22,046 nucleotides of DNA, taken from assembly GCA_910588405.1 (NCBI GenBank), contig CAJUPT010000047.1, positions 1 to 22,046 of the forward strand. The letters are read 5' to 3'. A model generated the notes under the pieces. It was not told the DNA's origin. It did not search any database and worked only from the letters and a program-made list of their open reading frames with translations. Shown here in pieces: positions 14,130 to 21,970 of the stretch; within the stretch, counting starts at the first letter, position 1; each line of letters starts with the position of its first letter. Position numbers and translations under genes: made by a program. The DNA is from an uncultured Lachnospiraceae bacterium. Its GTDB lineage: Bacteria > Bacillota > Clostridia > Lachnospirales > Lachnospiraceae.

Positions 14130-15008
14130 TTACTGCGGGCTGTGGCCTGCGATAATCTCATCCAGCTTTCCGCTGTCTTTCAGCTCCCCGATCACCTCGT
14201 TGATCGTTTCCAGCATCTCCGTGTTGCCTTTCCGTACGGCGATGGCATACTGGTCTACGAACAGAGGATCGCCTTCCAGAACCTCCAGGGCTCCGTCAGA
14301 GGACGCTACCAGCTCCTTGCCGGGCAGCTCGTCCATGACGATGCAGTCGATCTTTCCATTTTTCAGATCCTCGGCAGCCTGAGCGAACTTGGTATAACGC
14401 TTCACTTCCTTCGGCTCCGTATTGTCCGGATTGGACACCCACAGATCGGCGATATTGCCCTGCTGTACGCCTACTACCTTACCGTTCAGCTGCTCGGCCG
14501 TAGGCTCTGTCACCGCTTTTTCCTGGGCGTTTACGATTACCACTTCCGTAGAATCCACATAATTATCAGAGAAATCCATCACCTTTGCTCTGTCCTCGTC
14601 CACGGACACGCCGGCTGCCACAAAGTCCACCTTGCCCTGCTGTACGGCCAGCAGCGCGCCGTCAAAATCCATGTTCTGGATCTCCAGCTCCCGGCCCATC
14701 TTGTCGGCGATGGCCTGAGCGATATCCATGTCGATACCTACCACCTGGTCGCCTACCATATACTCATAGGGAGCGAAGCCTGCCTCGGTGCCCACAATCA
14801 GCTTTTCGCCGCTGGCCGCCGCCGCTGTGGTATCTGCCGCAGCCGTCTCATTTTCCGCACCGGCAGCCGTCGTTCCGGCTTCCGCACCCGCTGTGGTCCC
14901 AGCAGTCTCCACAGGAGCCGCTGTCGTCGTCTTGTCCTCTTTGCTGCCGCATGCGGTAAAGGATAATACCATCGCACCGGCCAGCGCAATTGCCAATAGT
15001 TTTTTCAT
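14130..15008 (-). CDS. Polar amino-acid ABC transporter, substrate-binding lipoprotein
   Basis: 292 residues. The start MKKLLAIALAGAMVLSFTACGSK has GGAGG 8 bases upstream. The signal peptide ends in a lipobox FTAC (Cys20). An Ala/Thr/Glu-rich linker (to ~75) leads to a type-II periplasmic-binding fold: VGTEAGFAPYEYM, VVGIDMDIAQAIADKMG, DFDGALLAVQQGKVDFVAAGVSVDEDRAKVMDFS, and GKVVGVQQGNIADLW. These are typical of the SBP_bac_3 family (amino-acid binding). The ligand cannot be read with confidence. It is the first gene of the importer operon. No clear promoter was found in 15009-15150. Confidence 0.95.
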   Translation of the reverse strand: MKKLLAIALAGAMVLSFTACGSKEDKTTTAAPVETAGTTAGAEAGTTAAGAENETAAADTTAAAASGEKLIVGTEAGFAPYEYMVGDQVVGIDMDIAQAIADKMGRELEIQNMDFDGALLAVQQGKVDFVAAGVSVDEDRAKVMDFSDNYVDSTEVVIVNAQEKAVTEPTAEQLNGKVVGVQQGNIADLWVSNPDNTEPKEVKRYTKFAQAAEDLKNGKIDCIVMDELPGKELVASSDGALEVLEGDPLFVDQYAIAVRKGNTEMLETINEVIGELKDSGKLDEIIAGHSPQ

Positions 15009-15150
15009 GTTCTCTTCCTCCATTTTTTCACATTGTTTCCATATATACGCAGAGAGCGTCTTTATTTGCCGGCTAATTTGCCTTCTTACATACAACGGCA
15101 TAACCAGACTGGCAGACCAATTCGCTCAAAAGTATATCAGTTCAGCAGTA

Positions 15151-16359
15151 CTACAGCATTTTTTCCAGCGTTTCCCGAATCGCTTTGATAAAACCCTCGC
15201 TGGTTTCCACCACCGGATTTTCAAGCGTCGTCATCAGAGCCAGATCCTTTGTCATCCGGCCTCCCTCAATCGTAGCAATCGTGGCCTGTTCCAGAAGACC
15301 GGCAAACCGTACCAGCGGTTCGTTCCGATCCAGCTCTCCCCGTTTGCGCAATGCCCCTGTCCAGGCGAAAATCGTCGCCACGGAATTGGTAGAGGTCGTC
15401 TCTCCCTTCAGATGATTATAGTAATGCCGCTGCACGGTCCCATGGGCAGCTTCATATTCATAATATCCGTCCGGAGAAACCAGCACCGAAGTCATCATCG
15501 CCAGAGAACCGAAAGCCGTGGCCACCATATCGCTCATCACGTCGCCGTCATAATTCTTGCAGGCCCAGATATAGCCGCCCTCGGAACGGATCACCCGGGC
15601 CACCGCATCGTCGATCAGAGTATAGAAATATGTAATTCCGGCCGCCTCGAAACGCGCCTTATACTCCCTGTCAAAAATATCCTGGAAAATATCCTTAAAG
15701 GTATGATCGTATTTCTTCGATATGGTGTCCTTTGTGGAAAACCACAGATCCTGTTTCATATCCAGCGCGAAATTGAAGCAGCTTCTGGCAAAACTTTCAA
15801 TGGAAGCTTCCAGATTATGCATCCCCTGTACAATGCCCGGACCGTCAAACTGATGGATCAGCTCCCGGCTCTCCTTCCCGTTCTCGTCAGTATATACCAG
15901 CTCGCATTTTCCGGCTCCCGGAATCTTCATTTCGGCCGCTTTATAAACGTCCCCGTAAGCGTGACGGGCGATGGTGATGGGCTTCTTCCAGTTTTTCACC
16001 ACCGGCTCGATTCCTTTTACGATCACCGGCATCCGGAATACGGTTCCGTCCAGAATCGCACGGATCGTTCCGTTAGGGCTTTTCCACATCTCTTTCAGAT
16101 TATATTCTGTCATACGGGCCGCGTTCGGCGTAATCGTGGCGCACTTTACGGCCACGCCGTATTTCTTTGTAGCCATGGCTGCATCCACAGTCACCTGGTC
16201 ATCTGTCTCGTTTCTGTATTCCAGTCCCAGGTCATAATACTCCGTGTTCAAATCGATATATGGAGACAGCAGCTCCTCTTTAATCATCTTCCAGAGGATT
16301 CTGGTCATCTCATCTCCGTCCATTTCCACCAGAGGGACGGACATTTTTATTTTCTCCAT
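15151..16359 (-). CDS. icd: NADP-dependent isocitrate dehydrogenase
   Basis: 402 residues, converting isocitrate to 2-oxoglutarate and CO2 with NADP. The sequence belongs to the eukaryote-like homodimeric subfamily: VPLVEMDGDEMTRILWKMIKEELL at the start, CATITPNAARMTEYNLKEMWKSPNGTIRAILDGTVFR, YKAAEMKIPGAGKCELVYT, SEGGYIWACKNYDGDVMSD, and AAHGTVQRHYYNHLKGE. That is distinct from the E. coli Icd type. In strict anaerobes it mainly supplies 2-oxoglutarate for glutamate. GAGGAGG lies about 11 bases before the ATG. It has its own promoter. No citrate synthase or aconitase gene adjoins it in the window. Confidence 0.97.
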   Translation of the reverse strand: MEKIKMSVPLVEMDGDEMTRILWKMIKEELLSPYIDLNTEYYDLGLEYRNETDDQVTVDAAMATKKYGVAVKCATITPNAARMTEYNLKEMWKSPNGTIRAILDGTVFRMPVIVKGIEPVVKNWKKPITIARHAYGDVYKAAEMKIPGAGKCELVYTDENGKESRELIHQFDGPGIVQGMHNLEASIESFARSCFNFALDMKQDLWFSTKDTISKKYDHTFKDIFQDIFDREYKARFEAAGITYFYTLIDDAVARVIRSEGGYIWACKNYDGDVMSDMVATAFGSLAMMTSVLVSPDGYYEYEAAHGTVQRHYYNHLKGETTSTNSVATIFAWTGALRKRGELDRNEPLVRFAGLLEQATIATIEGGRMTKDLALMTTLENPVVETSEGFIKAIRETLEKML

Positions 16360-16408
16360 TCGGTTTTATTCCTCCTCATTCGCTGCGCGTCTGTAAATAT
16401 GCTTTACC

Positions 16409-16438
16409 ATTATATGCCCTCCTAATTATATTTGTCAA
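16409..16438 (-). promoter_or_regulatory. icd promoter
   Basis: On the minus strand TTGACA (16438-16433) and TATAAT (16414-16409) are both consensus, with an 18-bp spacer. The expected start is near 16402, giving a leader of about 40 nt. Confidence 0.8.
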
Positions 16439-16499
16439 CAAAAATGCATAAAAATGCAATCGCTCGTACACAACAGATTTGACGCCCTAACGGTTATTC

Positions 16500-16528
16500 T
16501 TGCGTTTCGGGAAAGAATGCTTTATAAT
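16500..16528 (+). promoter_or_regulatory. Promoter of the epimerase/dehydrogenase operon
   Basis: TTGCGT (16500-16505), a 17-bp spacer and TATAAT (16523-16528) on the plus strand, about 117 bp before the epimerase start. It is divergent from the icd promoter. Confidence 0.75.
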
Positions 16529-16645
16529 AGCCATGTTCTCATATTGGCGGCATTTTCATTTCCGCCGTTCAATAAGATTTTATACTAACATACAACTCGT
16601 GTCACCCACGAATGATTCAAAAAATATAACGGAGCAGATCACAAC

Positions 16646-17737
16646 ATGCAGCAAATCACACTGAACCATAAGACCATCCTGCTGACCGGAGCCGCCGGTT
16701 TCATCGGGGCCAGCCTTACGCTGCGCCTTCTGAAAGACTGTCCGGACAGCATCATTATCGGCATTGACAATATGAACGACTACTACGATGTCAGCCTGAA
16801 AGAATACCGGCTTGGACAGATCGAGACACTGGCCGGCCGGAAGGATACAGGCTCCTTTACTTTTATCAAAGGCTCCATCGCAGACAAAGCATTGATCGAC
16901 AGCCTGTTCGATCAGTATCATCCTGCCATTGTGGTCAACCTTGCGGCCCAGGCTGGTGTCAGATACTCCATCGATCACCCGGACGTATACATCGAGTCCA
17001 ATATCATTGGCTTTTACAACATCCTGGAAGCATGCCGCCATTCCTACGACGATGGCGCTTCCGGCGTGGAGCATCTGATCTACGCTTCCAGCTCCTCGGT
17101 CTACGGCGGAAACAAAAAGGTACCCTTTTCCACAGAAGACAAAGTGGACAACCCGGTCTCCCTCTATGCCGCCACAAAAAAATCCAACGAGCTGTTAGCC
17201 CACGCCTATTCCAAATTGTATGATATTCCCTCCACCGGCCTGCGGTTTTTCACGGTCTACGGACCTGCCGGACGTCCTGACATGTTCTATTATTCCGCAA
17301 CCCAAAAATTAATTCGGGGGGAGACCATCCAAATTTTCAATTACGGAAACTGCAGACGTGATTTCACCTATATCGACGACATTGTGGAAGGGGTGGTCAG
17401 AGTGATGAAGGGAGCGCCAGAACGAGCCACCGGCGACGACGGACTGCCTTTGCCACCCTACGCCGTTTACAATATCGGCGGCGGAACACCGGAGAATCTG
17501 CTGGATTACATTACCGTCCTCCAGGAAGAGCTGTTGGCGGCAGGCGTGCTGCCGCAAGATTATGATTTCGACGCTCACAAAGAGCTTGTTCCCATGCAGC
17601 CCGGAGACGTGCAAGTCACCTACGCTGATTCCGCCGCTCTGGCGCAGAACTTTGGCTTCACGCCGGCGGTAGATATACGCGCCGGCCTGCGCAGCTTTGC
17701 GCAGTGGTACGGAGAATATTATCATACAGGAGGATAA
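16646..17737 (+). CDS. NAD-dependent epimerase, probably UDP-glucuronate 4-epimerase
   Basis: 363 residues, extended short-chain dehydrogenase fold. The NAD-binding motif TGAAGFIG is at 14-21. The catalytic Ser/Tyr/Lys are in IYASSSSVYGG (145-154) and YAATK (174-178). DNMNDYYDVSLKEYRL, QAGVRYSIDHPDVYIESNIIGFYNILEACR and RFFTVYGPAGRPDMFYY are typical of enzymes converting UDP-glucuronate to UDP-galacturonate. The UDP-glucose dehydrogenase gene directly downstream makes UDP-glucuronate, which supports this substrate over plain UDP-glucose. GGAG lies about 11 bases before the ATG. Confidence 0.92.
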   Translation: MQQITLNHKTILLTGAAGFIGASLTLRLLKDCPDSIIIGIDNMNDYYDVSLKEYRLGQIETLAGRKDTGSFTFIKGSIADKALIDSLFDQYHPAIVVNLAAQAGVRYSIDHPDVYIESNIIGFYNILEACRHSYDDGASGVEHLIYASSSSVYGGNKKVPFSTEDKVDNPVSLYAATKKSNELLAHAYSKLYDIPSTGLRFFTVYGPAGRPDMFYYSATQKLIRGETIQIFNYGNCRRDFTYIDDIVEGVVRVMKGAPERATGDDGLPLPPYAVYNIGGGTPENLLDYITVLQEELLAAGVLPQDYDFDAHKELVPMQPGDVQVTYADSAALAQNFGFTPAVDIRAGLRSFAQWYGEYYHTGG

Positions 17738-17745
17738 CAATCATT

Positions 17746-18990
17746 ATGAACAAACACATTGCCGTAGCCGGAACCGGCTACGTGGGCCTTTCTCTGGCTG
17801 TCCTGCTCTCACAGAATAACCATGTGACTGCCGTGGACATCCTTCCCGAGAAGGTAGAAAAAATCAACAATCAGATCAGTCCGATTCAGGACGAATACAT
17901 CGAGAGCTTTCTAAAAGAGGCAAAGGAGGGAACCCGCAGACTGGACCTTACGGCTACTACCGATGGCGCTTCGGCTTATTCGAGCGCCGAGCTTGTGATT
18001 ATCGCAGCTCCCACCAATTATGACTCAGCCAAAAACTTTTTCGATACCAGCGCTGTGGAAGCCGTAATCGAGCTGGTAATGGAAACAAATCCCCAGGCTT
18101 TTATGATCATCAAATCCACGGTTCCTGTGGGCTATACGGAATCTGTCCGAAAAAAATACGGGACGGACAAAATATTATTCAGCCCGGAATTTTTAAGAGA
18201 ATCAAAGGCACTGTACGACAACCTGTATCCCAGCCGCATTATCGTCGGCTGCAGCCAGGAAACAGAGGAAGCCGCCCACACCTTTGCCGAGCTGCTGAAA
18301 GAAGGCGCGCAAAAAGAAGAAATCGCAACTCTTTTCATGGGCTGCACGGAGGCTGAAGCCGTAAAGCTGTTTGCCAATACCTATCTGGCTCTCCGGGTTT
18401 CCTATTTCAATGAGCTGGATACCTATGCCGAGATGAAAGGATTGAATACCCAGGCCATCATTGACGGCGTCTGTCTGGACCCGAGAATCGGCACCCACTA
18501 TAACAATCCATCCTTCGGATACGGCGGCTACTGTCTGCCAAAAGACACCAAGCAGCTCCTGGCCAACTACCAGGACGTGCCGGAAAATCTGATCCAGGCC
18601 ATTGTGGAGAGCAATCGAACCCGCAAGGACTTTATCGCCGACCGGGTATTAGAAAAGGCCAAGTACTATACCGCCTCCTCCATGTGGAACGCGGAAAAAG
18701 AGCGTCCTGTCACGGTGGGCGTGTACCGATTGACCATGAAAAGCAACAGCGACAATTTCCGCCAAAGCTCCATCCAGGGCGTGATGAAGCGGATCAAGGC
18801 CAAAGGCGTTACCGTCATTATCTACGAGCCCACGTTAGAGGATCACACCACCTTTTTCGGTTCTCTGGTGGTCAATGATATCGAAAAATTCAAAAAAGGC
18901 TCCGATGCCATCATCGCCAACCGGTACGAAAGCGTTCTGGACGATGTAGCGGAAAAAGTGTATACGAGAGATTTGTTTAAGAGAGACTAA
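17746..18990 (+). CDS. ugd: UDP-glucose 6-dehydrogenase
   Basis: 414 residues. It oxidises UDP-glucose to UDP-glucuronate in two NAD-dependent steps. The NAD-binding motif GTGYVGLSLA is at 9-18, with VDILPEKV after it. Further family blocks are STVPVGYTE, FSPEFLRES and the catalytic-cysteine segment FGYGGYCLPKDTKQL with Cys263. The C-terminal UDP-binding domain is present and length is normal for the short bacterial type. The start MNKHIAVAGTGY is preferred to the frame start at 17704, which overlaps the epimerase; AGGAGG lies 12 bases upstream. It lies 8 bp after the epimerase gene, so the pair is one operon supplying uronic-acid precursors for surface polysaccharide. No glycosyltransferase is visible. 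Confidence 0.96.
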   Translation: MNKHIAVAGTGYVGLSLAVLLSQNNHVTAVDILPEKVEKINNQISPIQDEYIESFLKEAKEGTRRLDLTATTDGASAYSSAELVIIAAPTNYDSAKNFFDTSAVEAVIELVMETNPQAFMIIKSTVPVGYTESVRKKYGTDKILFSPEFLRESKALYDNLYPSRIIVGCSQETEEAAHTFAELLKEGAQKEEIATLFMGCTEAEAVKLFANTYLALRVSYFNELDTYAEMKGLNTQAIIDGVCLDPRIGTHYNNPSFGYGGYCLPKDTKQLLANYQDVPENLIQAIVESNRTRKDFIADRVLEKAKYYTASSMWNAEKERPVTVGVYRLTMKSNSDNFRQSSIQGVMKRIKAKGVTVIIYEPTLEDHTTFFGSLVVNDIEKFKKGSDAIIANRYESVLDDVAEKVYTRDLFKRD

Positions 18991-19012
18991 ATATAGCGGA
19001 AACGCACAATGA

Positions 19013-19055
19013 AATGGGGCAAAACGGATCAGTGAATGACACGTTTTGCCCCATT
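19013..19055. terminator. Terminator hairpin between ugd and the S41 protease
   Basis: AATGGGGCAAAACG (19013-19026) is perfectly complementary to CGTTTTGCCCCATT (19042-19055), a 14-bp stem with a 15-nt loop. It sits between convergent genes. U-tracts are poor on both sides, so the stem is strong but not a textbook intrinsic terminator. Confidence 0.75.
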
Positions 19056-19074
19056 CCTTACTGTTAGACGGACT

Positions 19075-20358
19075 TTATTCACCCATCCGCAAATACTCCA
19101 GCGCCGCGTTCAGCTGAATATCCTCCTCGCTATCGTAATCCATCTCCACTTCGATATCCGGCATAATCCCTTTTCCGTGGATATTTTCACCACTGGGTGT
19201 ATAATAATCAGAAGTGGTAATCTTCACCGCTGACCCGTCTCCCAGCGGAAATACGGACTGGGCAATTCCTTTTCCATAGGTATTCGTTCCCACCAGCGTC
19301 CCAACGCCCCGGTCTCTCACCGCGCCGGCCAAAATCTCCGAAGCGCTGGCAGACTCTCCGTTAACCAGCACAACCAGCGGAATGTCCAGATATGACTCAT
19401 CGGCAGAATACTCCGTTTTCACCCCCATACTGTTTTCCATATAGACGATCAGCCCTTCCGGAACCAGCTCATCCACGATCTCCACCACGCTGTCAACCAG
19501 GCCGCCCGGATTGTTCCGCACATCCACTATCAGCGCTTCCATTCCCTGAGACTGTAAATCCGCCAAAGCATCCTTAAACTGCTTCGCAGTGGGCTCATCA
19601 AATTCCAAAATCTCGATATATCCCACCTGATTTTCCAGCATCTCATGCAGTACCGTATCCACCTCCACCTGGCGGCGCTCCACATCCAGTTCCAGATACT
19701 CGCCAGTCTCTTGGCGATAGAAGGTGATTGGAATGTCAGTGCCCTCCTGTCCCTTGATTCTGGACACCACCGCACTCAGATCCTGCCCCGTCACCTCATC
19801 GCCGTCCACCATGTAAATAATATCCCCATCCCTAACGCCTGCTTCCATAGCCGGGCTGTTCTGGAATACTCTGACAATCGTGATCACGCCGGTCTGAGCG
19901 TTCTGGCTGACCAGAATGCCGATTCCATAATAGCTGCCCTCCTGGCTTTCCATCATACTGTCAAATTCTTCCTTCGTATAATAAACCGTATATGGGTCTC
20001 CCAGACCGCTCATATAACCCTTGTAGATCCCTTCCGCCAAATCCGCCTCATCATAGTCATAAAGATAGGTCTGATTCACATACATGCTTAACAGATGCAG
20101 CTTATCCAGCACAGCATCTTCCTCGAAGCTTTCCGGTTCCTCCTCGCCAAGCTGCGGCGTCTGCGGATAAACGCCCAGCATCAAATCCGATTTATATAGA
20201 AGCATCAGTCCTACCACAATCACTGTGGCAAATACCGCGAAGGTCAGCAGAAAACCGCAGATAAACCCTTTTGCAAACCTGTGGCGTTTCGGCGGCTCCT
20301 CCTCAAAAAAATCATTGTAATCCGATGCCTCGTAATAATCATCCCTGTAGTCCTTCAT
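19075..20358 (-). CDS. S41 C-terminal processing peptidase (CtpA/CtpB type)
   Basis: 427 residues. The start MKDYRDDYYEAS has GGGAGG 5 bases upstream; the frame start at 20379 is less likely. An acidic cytoplasmic N terminus precedes one membrane helix (~32-55). Then come a PDZ domain (~142-225: YYGIGILVSQNAQTG ... NSPAMEAGVRDGDIIYMVDGDEV) and the S41 protease core with VDVRNNPGGLVDSVVEI, VNGESASASEILAGAV (Ser338), and YGKGIAQ (Lys363, Gln367). This spacing matches the Ser-Lys-Gln site of Bacillus CtpB. It faces the outside of the cell and processes C termini of envelope or sporulation proteins. It lies 157 bp after the M23 peptidase gene on the same strand, the order usually seen after ftsE-ftsX. 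Confidence 0.95.
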   Translation of the reverse strand: MKDYRDDYYEASDYNDFFEEEPPKRHRFAKGFICGFLLTFAVFATVIVVGLMLLYKSDLMLGVYPQTPQLGEEEPESFEEDAVLDKLHLLSMYVNQTYLYDYDEADLAEGIYKGYMSGLGDPYTVYYTKEEFDSMMESQEGSYYGIGILVSQNAQTGVITIVRVFQNSPAMEAGVRDGDIIYMVDGDEVTGQDLSAVVSRIKGQEGTDIPITFYRQETGEYLELDVERRQVEVDTVLHEMLENQVGYIEILEFDEPTAKQFKDALADLQSQGMEALIVDVRNNPGGLVDSVVEIVDELVPEGLIVYMENSMGVKTEYSADESYLDIPLVVLVNGESASASEILAGAVRDRGVGTLVGTNTYGKGIAQSVFPLGDGSAVKITTSDYYTPSGENIHGKGIMPDIEVEMDYDSEEDIQLNAALEYLRMGE

Positions 20359-20415
20359 TCTATCCTCCCATATACACATATCTCTAAGCTTCCGTGTTCG
20401 TCTATAAAATGTACC

Positions 20416-20501
20416 CTTGGAATCTGCCCATATCTGGTTTTACAAAATACTTCTTACCAGATACACATCAGCCGCAAAATCAGATGCGAACAGCTTCCAA
20501 G
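20416..20501 (-). ncRNA. Structured intercistronic element, possible three-way junction
   Basis: On the minus strand CTTGGAA (20501-20495) pairs with TTCCAAG (20422-20416), enclosing two hairpins. The stronger is TATCTGGT (20463-20456) with ACCAGATA (20438-20431). The weaker is GCATC/GATGT, around 20487-20464. The 86-nt element fills most of the gap between the M23 and S41 genes. It is not a classical terminator. It could be a processing or stabilising structure or a cis-regulatory RNA; no known riboswitch class is recognised. Confidence 0.4.
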
Positions 20502-20515
20502 AGTACCATATCAAC

Positions 20516-21871
20516 TTACTGAATATAATTCAACGGATTCACATATGTCCCGTTCACCCTCACACCGTAATGCAGATGATAACCATTCGTCAGGCCCGTC
20601 AGCCCCACCTTCGCAATCGTCTGCCCCTGAGACACCTGCTGGCCCTCCGACACCAGGATCGTCGAGCAATGGCAATAGGCCGTGGCCACGCCGTCCCCGT
20701 GATAAATGATCACATAATTTCCGTTAATAGACGTATACCCCACTGTCAGCACGGTCCCCGACGCCGAAGCCACAATCGGCGTACCGTTTGGCGCGGCGAT
20801 ATCGATACCGCTGTGATGGGAATTTACCACTCCGGTAATCGGATGCGTACGGGGTCCAAAATACGATGTAATATTCCTGGAACCAATCGGCCAGATATGT
20901 CCGGAGCTGCTGGACGTGGGCGCCTGGGTAGTCGTCTCTTCCGGCGCCTCCGTCTGGGGACTGCTCTCCTCCGGGTCCTCCCGATCAATATTGTCCCCCG
21001 GTTCTTCATTCCCCATGCTGGCATCGGCCGCCTTGCTGCTCTCCGCAGCCTTACGGCTTTCCTCCGCCCTGCTGCTGGCTTCCGCCGCTCTCCGGCTGCT
21101 TTCTGCAGCCCTGCTGCTGGCCGCAGCAGCAGCCCTCCGGCTCTCCTCCATCTGTATCTCAATCTGCCGGATAATCTCCTGCTGCTCGGCGATATCCTCC
21201 TCGAAATCCTCCAGCTGCATCTCAGCGTCGCCGATCTCGGCGTCATATTTATCCAGCTCTGCCTGCTTCGCCTCCATAACTGTCTCAAGAGCCGCCTGCT
21301 TCGCCTCATTTTCCGTCTTCAGTTCCTCAAGCTCAGCGTACTCCGCCTCCAGCCTGGCTTCCTTATCCTGGATTTCCTCCTTTACGGCCACATAGACATC
21401 CAGCATATCTCTATCATATTCAGAAATCTGGGAAATATACTCCACGCTGTTCAGCAAATCCGAGAGGCTCTGGGCGGAAAACAGGATATCCACATACTCC
21501 GTATCCCCTTTTTCATACATATACTGAATCCGGATCTTCATCGCCTCATACTGCCGGCGCTCGTCCTCCCTGGCCGCCTCCAGCTCTTCCTTGGTCACTC
21601 GGATTTCTTCCTGCTTATCGGCCATCTGCTGTTCCAGCTGTAACAGCTCTTCCGACAGTACCGTAAGTTCATTGTCCAGCTCCTTCATATATTTTTCCAC
21701 ATCTGACCGCAGCGAATCCAGCTCCTTCAGTCTGGCTCTGGTTTTGTTTACCTCCTGCTGAATCCGGTTGATCTCCTGCTGTGCGCCGCCAATCGTCGCC
21801 GCGAACACTGAAACGCCTGTCGCAAGCAAAAGCAGCAAAGCGACAATGATTCCAATTTCTCTCTTCTTCAC
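20516..21871 (-). CDS. M23-family peptidoglycan peptidase with N-terminal coiled coil (EnvC-like)
   Basis: 451 residues, GTG start with AGGAGG 7 bases upstream. A signal peptide (IGIIVALLLLLATGVSVFAA) is followed by long coiled coils (~28-245), an Ala/Ser/Arg-rich repeat tract (RAAAAASSRAAESSRRAAEA..., ~246-285), an acidic Pro/Thr linker, and an M23 LytM domain (~325-451). Zinc ligands are all present: HSGID (His353, Asp357) and HLH (His432 catalytic, His434), with His401 in AYCHC, so it should be an active endopeptidase. Coiled-coil M23 proteins of this type are normally controlled by FtsEX, and in Clostridia this gene commonly lies between ftsX and a ctp gene. Here the ctp-like gene follows, and the expected ftsX would lie beyond the right edge. 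Confidence 0.95.
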   Translation of the reverse strand: MKKREIGIIVALLLLLATGVSVFAATIGGAQQEINRIQQEVNKTRARLKELDSLRSDVEKYMKELDNELTVLSEELLQLEQQMADKQEEIRVTKEELEAAREDERRQYEAMKIRIQYMYEKGDTEYVDILFSAQSLSDLLNSVEYISQISEYDRDMLDVYVAVKEEIQDKEARLEAEYAELEELKTENEAKQAALETVMEAKQAELDKYDAEIGDAEMQLEDFEEDIAEQQEIIRQIEIQMEESRRAAAAASSRAAESSRRAAEASSRAEESRKAAESSKAADASMGNEEPGDNIDREDPEESSPQTEAPEETTTQAPTSSSSGHIWPIGSRNITSYFGPRTHPITGVVNSHHSGIDIAAPNGTPIVASASGTVLTVGYTSINGNYVIIYHGDGVATAYCHCSTILVSEGQQVSQGQTIAKVGLTGLTNGYHLHYGVRVNGTYVNPLNYIQ

Positions 21872-21886
21872 GCCGTTCCTCCTAAT

Positions 21887-21970
21887 TTAGTACCGCTGCG
21901 GTTCTCCCGGTGCACCTGGTTCTAAATCATTTTCCGGCCACATCCTGTGTCCGTAAAACGATTTGCGCAC
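21887..21970 (-). CDS. 27-aa small ORF directly upstream of the M23 gene
   Basis: GTG start at 21970 with GGAGG 8 bases upstream, reading VRKSFYGHRMWPEN... and ending APGEPQRY, then TAA. The stop is 15 bases before the GTG of the M23 gene, so the next Shine-Dalgarno begins 3 bases after it. The peptide has a basic N-terminal third and an acidic, proline-rich end. It has no signal or membrane segment and is unlike anything I recognise. Its last 18 codons and stop region are repeated just upstream. It could be a translated leader peptide coupled to the M23 gene, or a leftover of a tandem duplication of the end of the preceding gene. Real translation is plausible given the ribosome site but unproven. 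Confidence 0.5.
   Translation of the reverse strand: MRKSFYGHRMWPENDLEPGAPGEPQRY

Noticed and set aside
16368..16410. A 14-codon ORF (MVKHIYRRAANEEE) with AGGAGG before it, ending just ahead of icd
   Set aside because: Its ATG overlaps the TATAAT of the icd promoter, so the ribosome site would not be in the transcript from that promoter. Worth keeping only if an upstream start is found.
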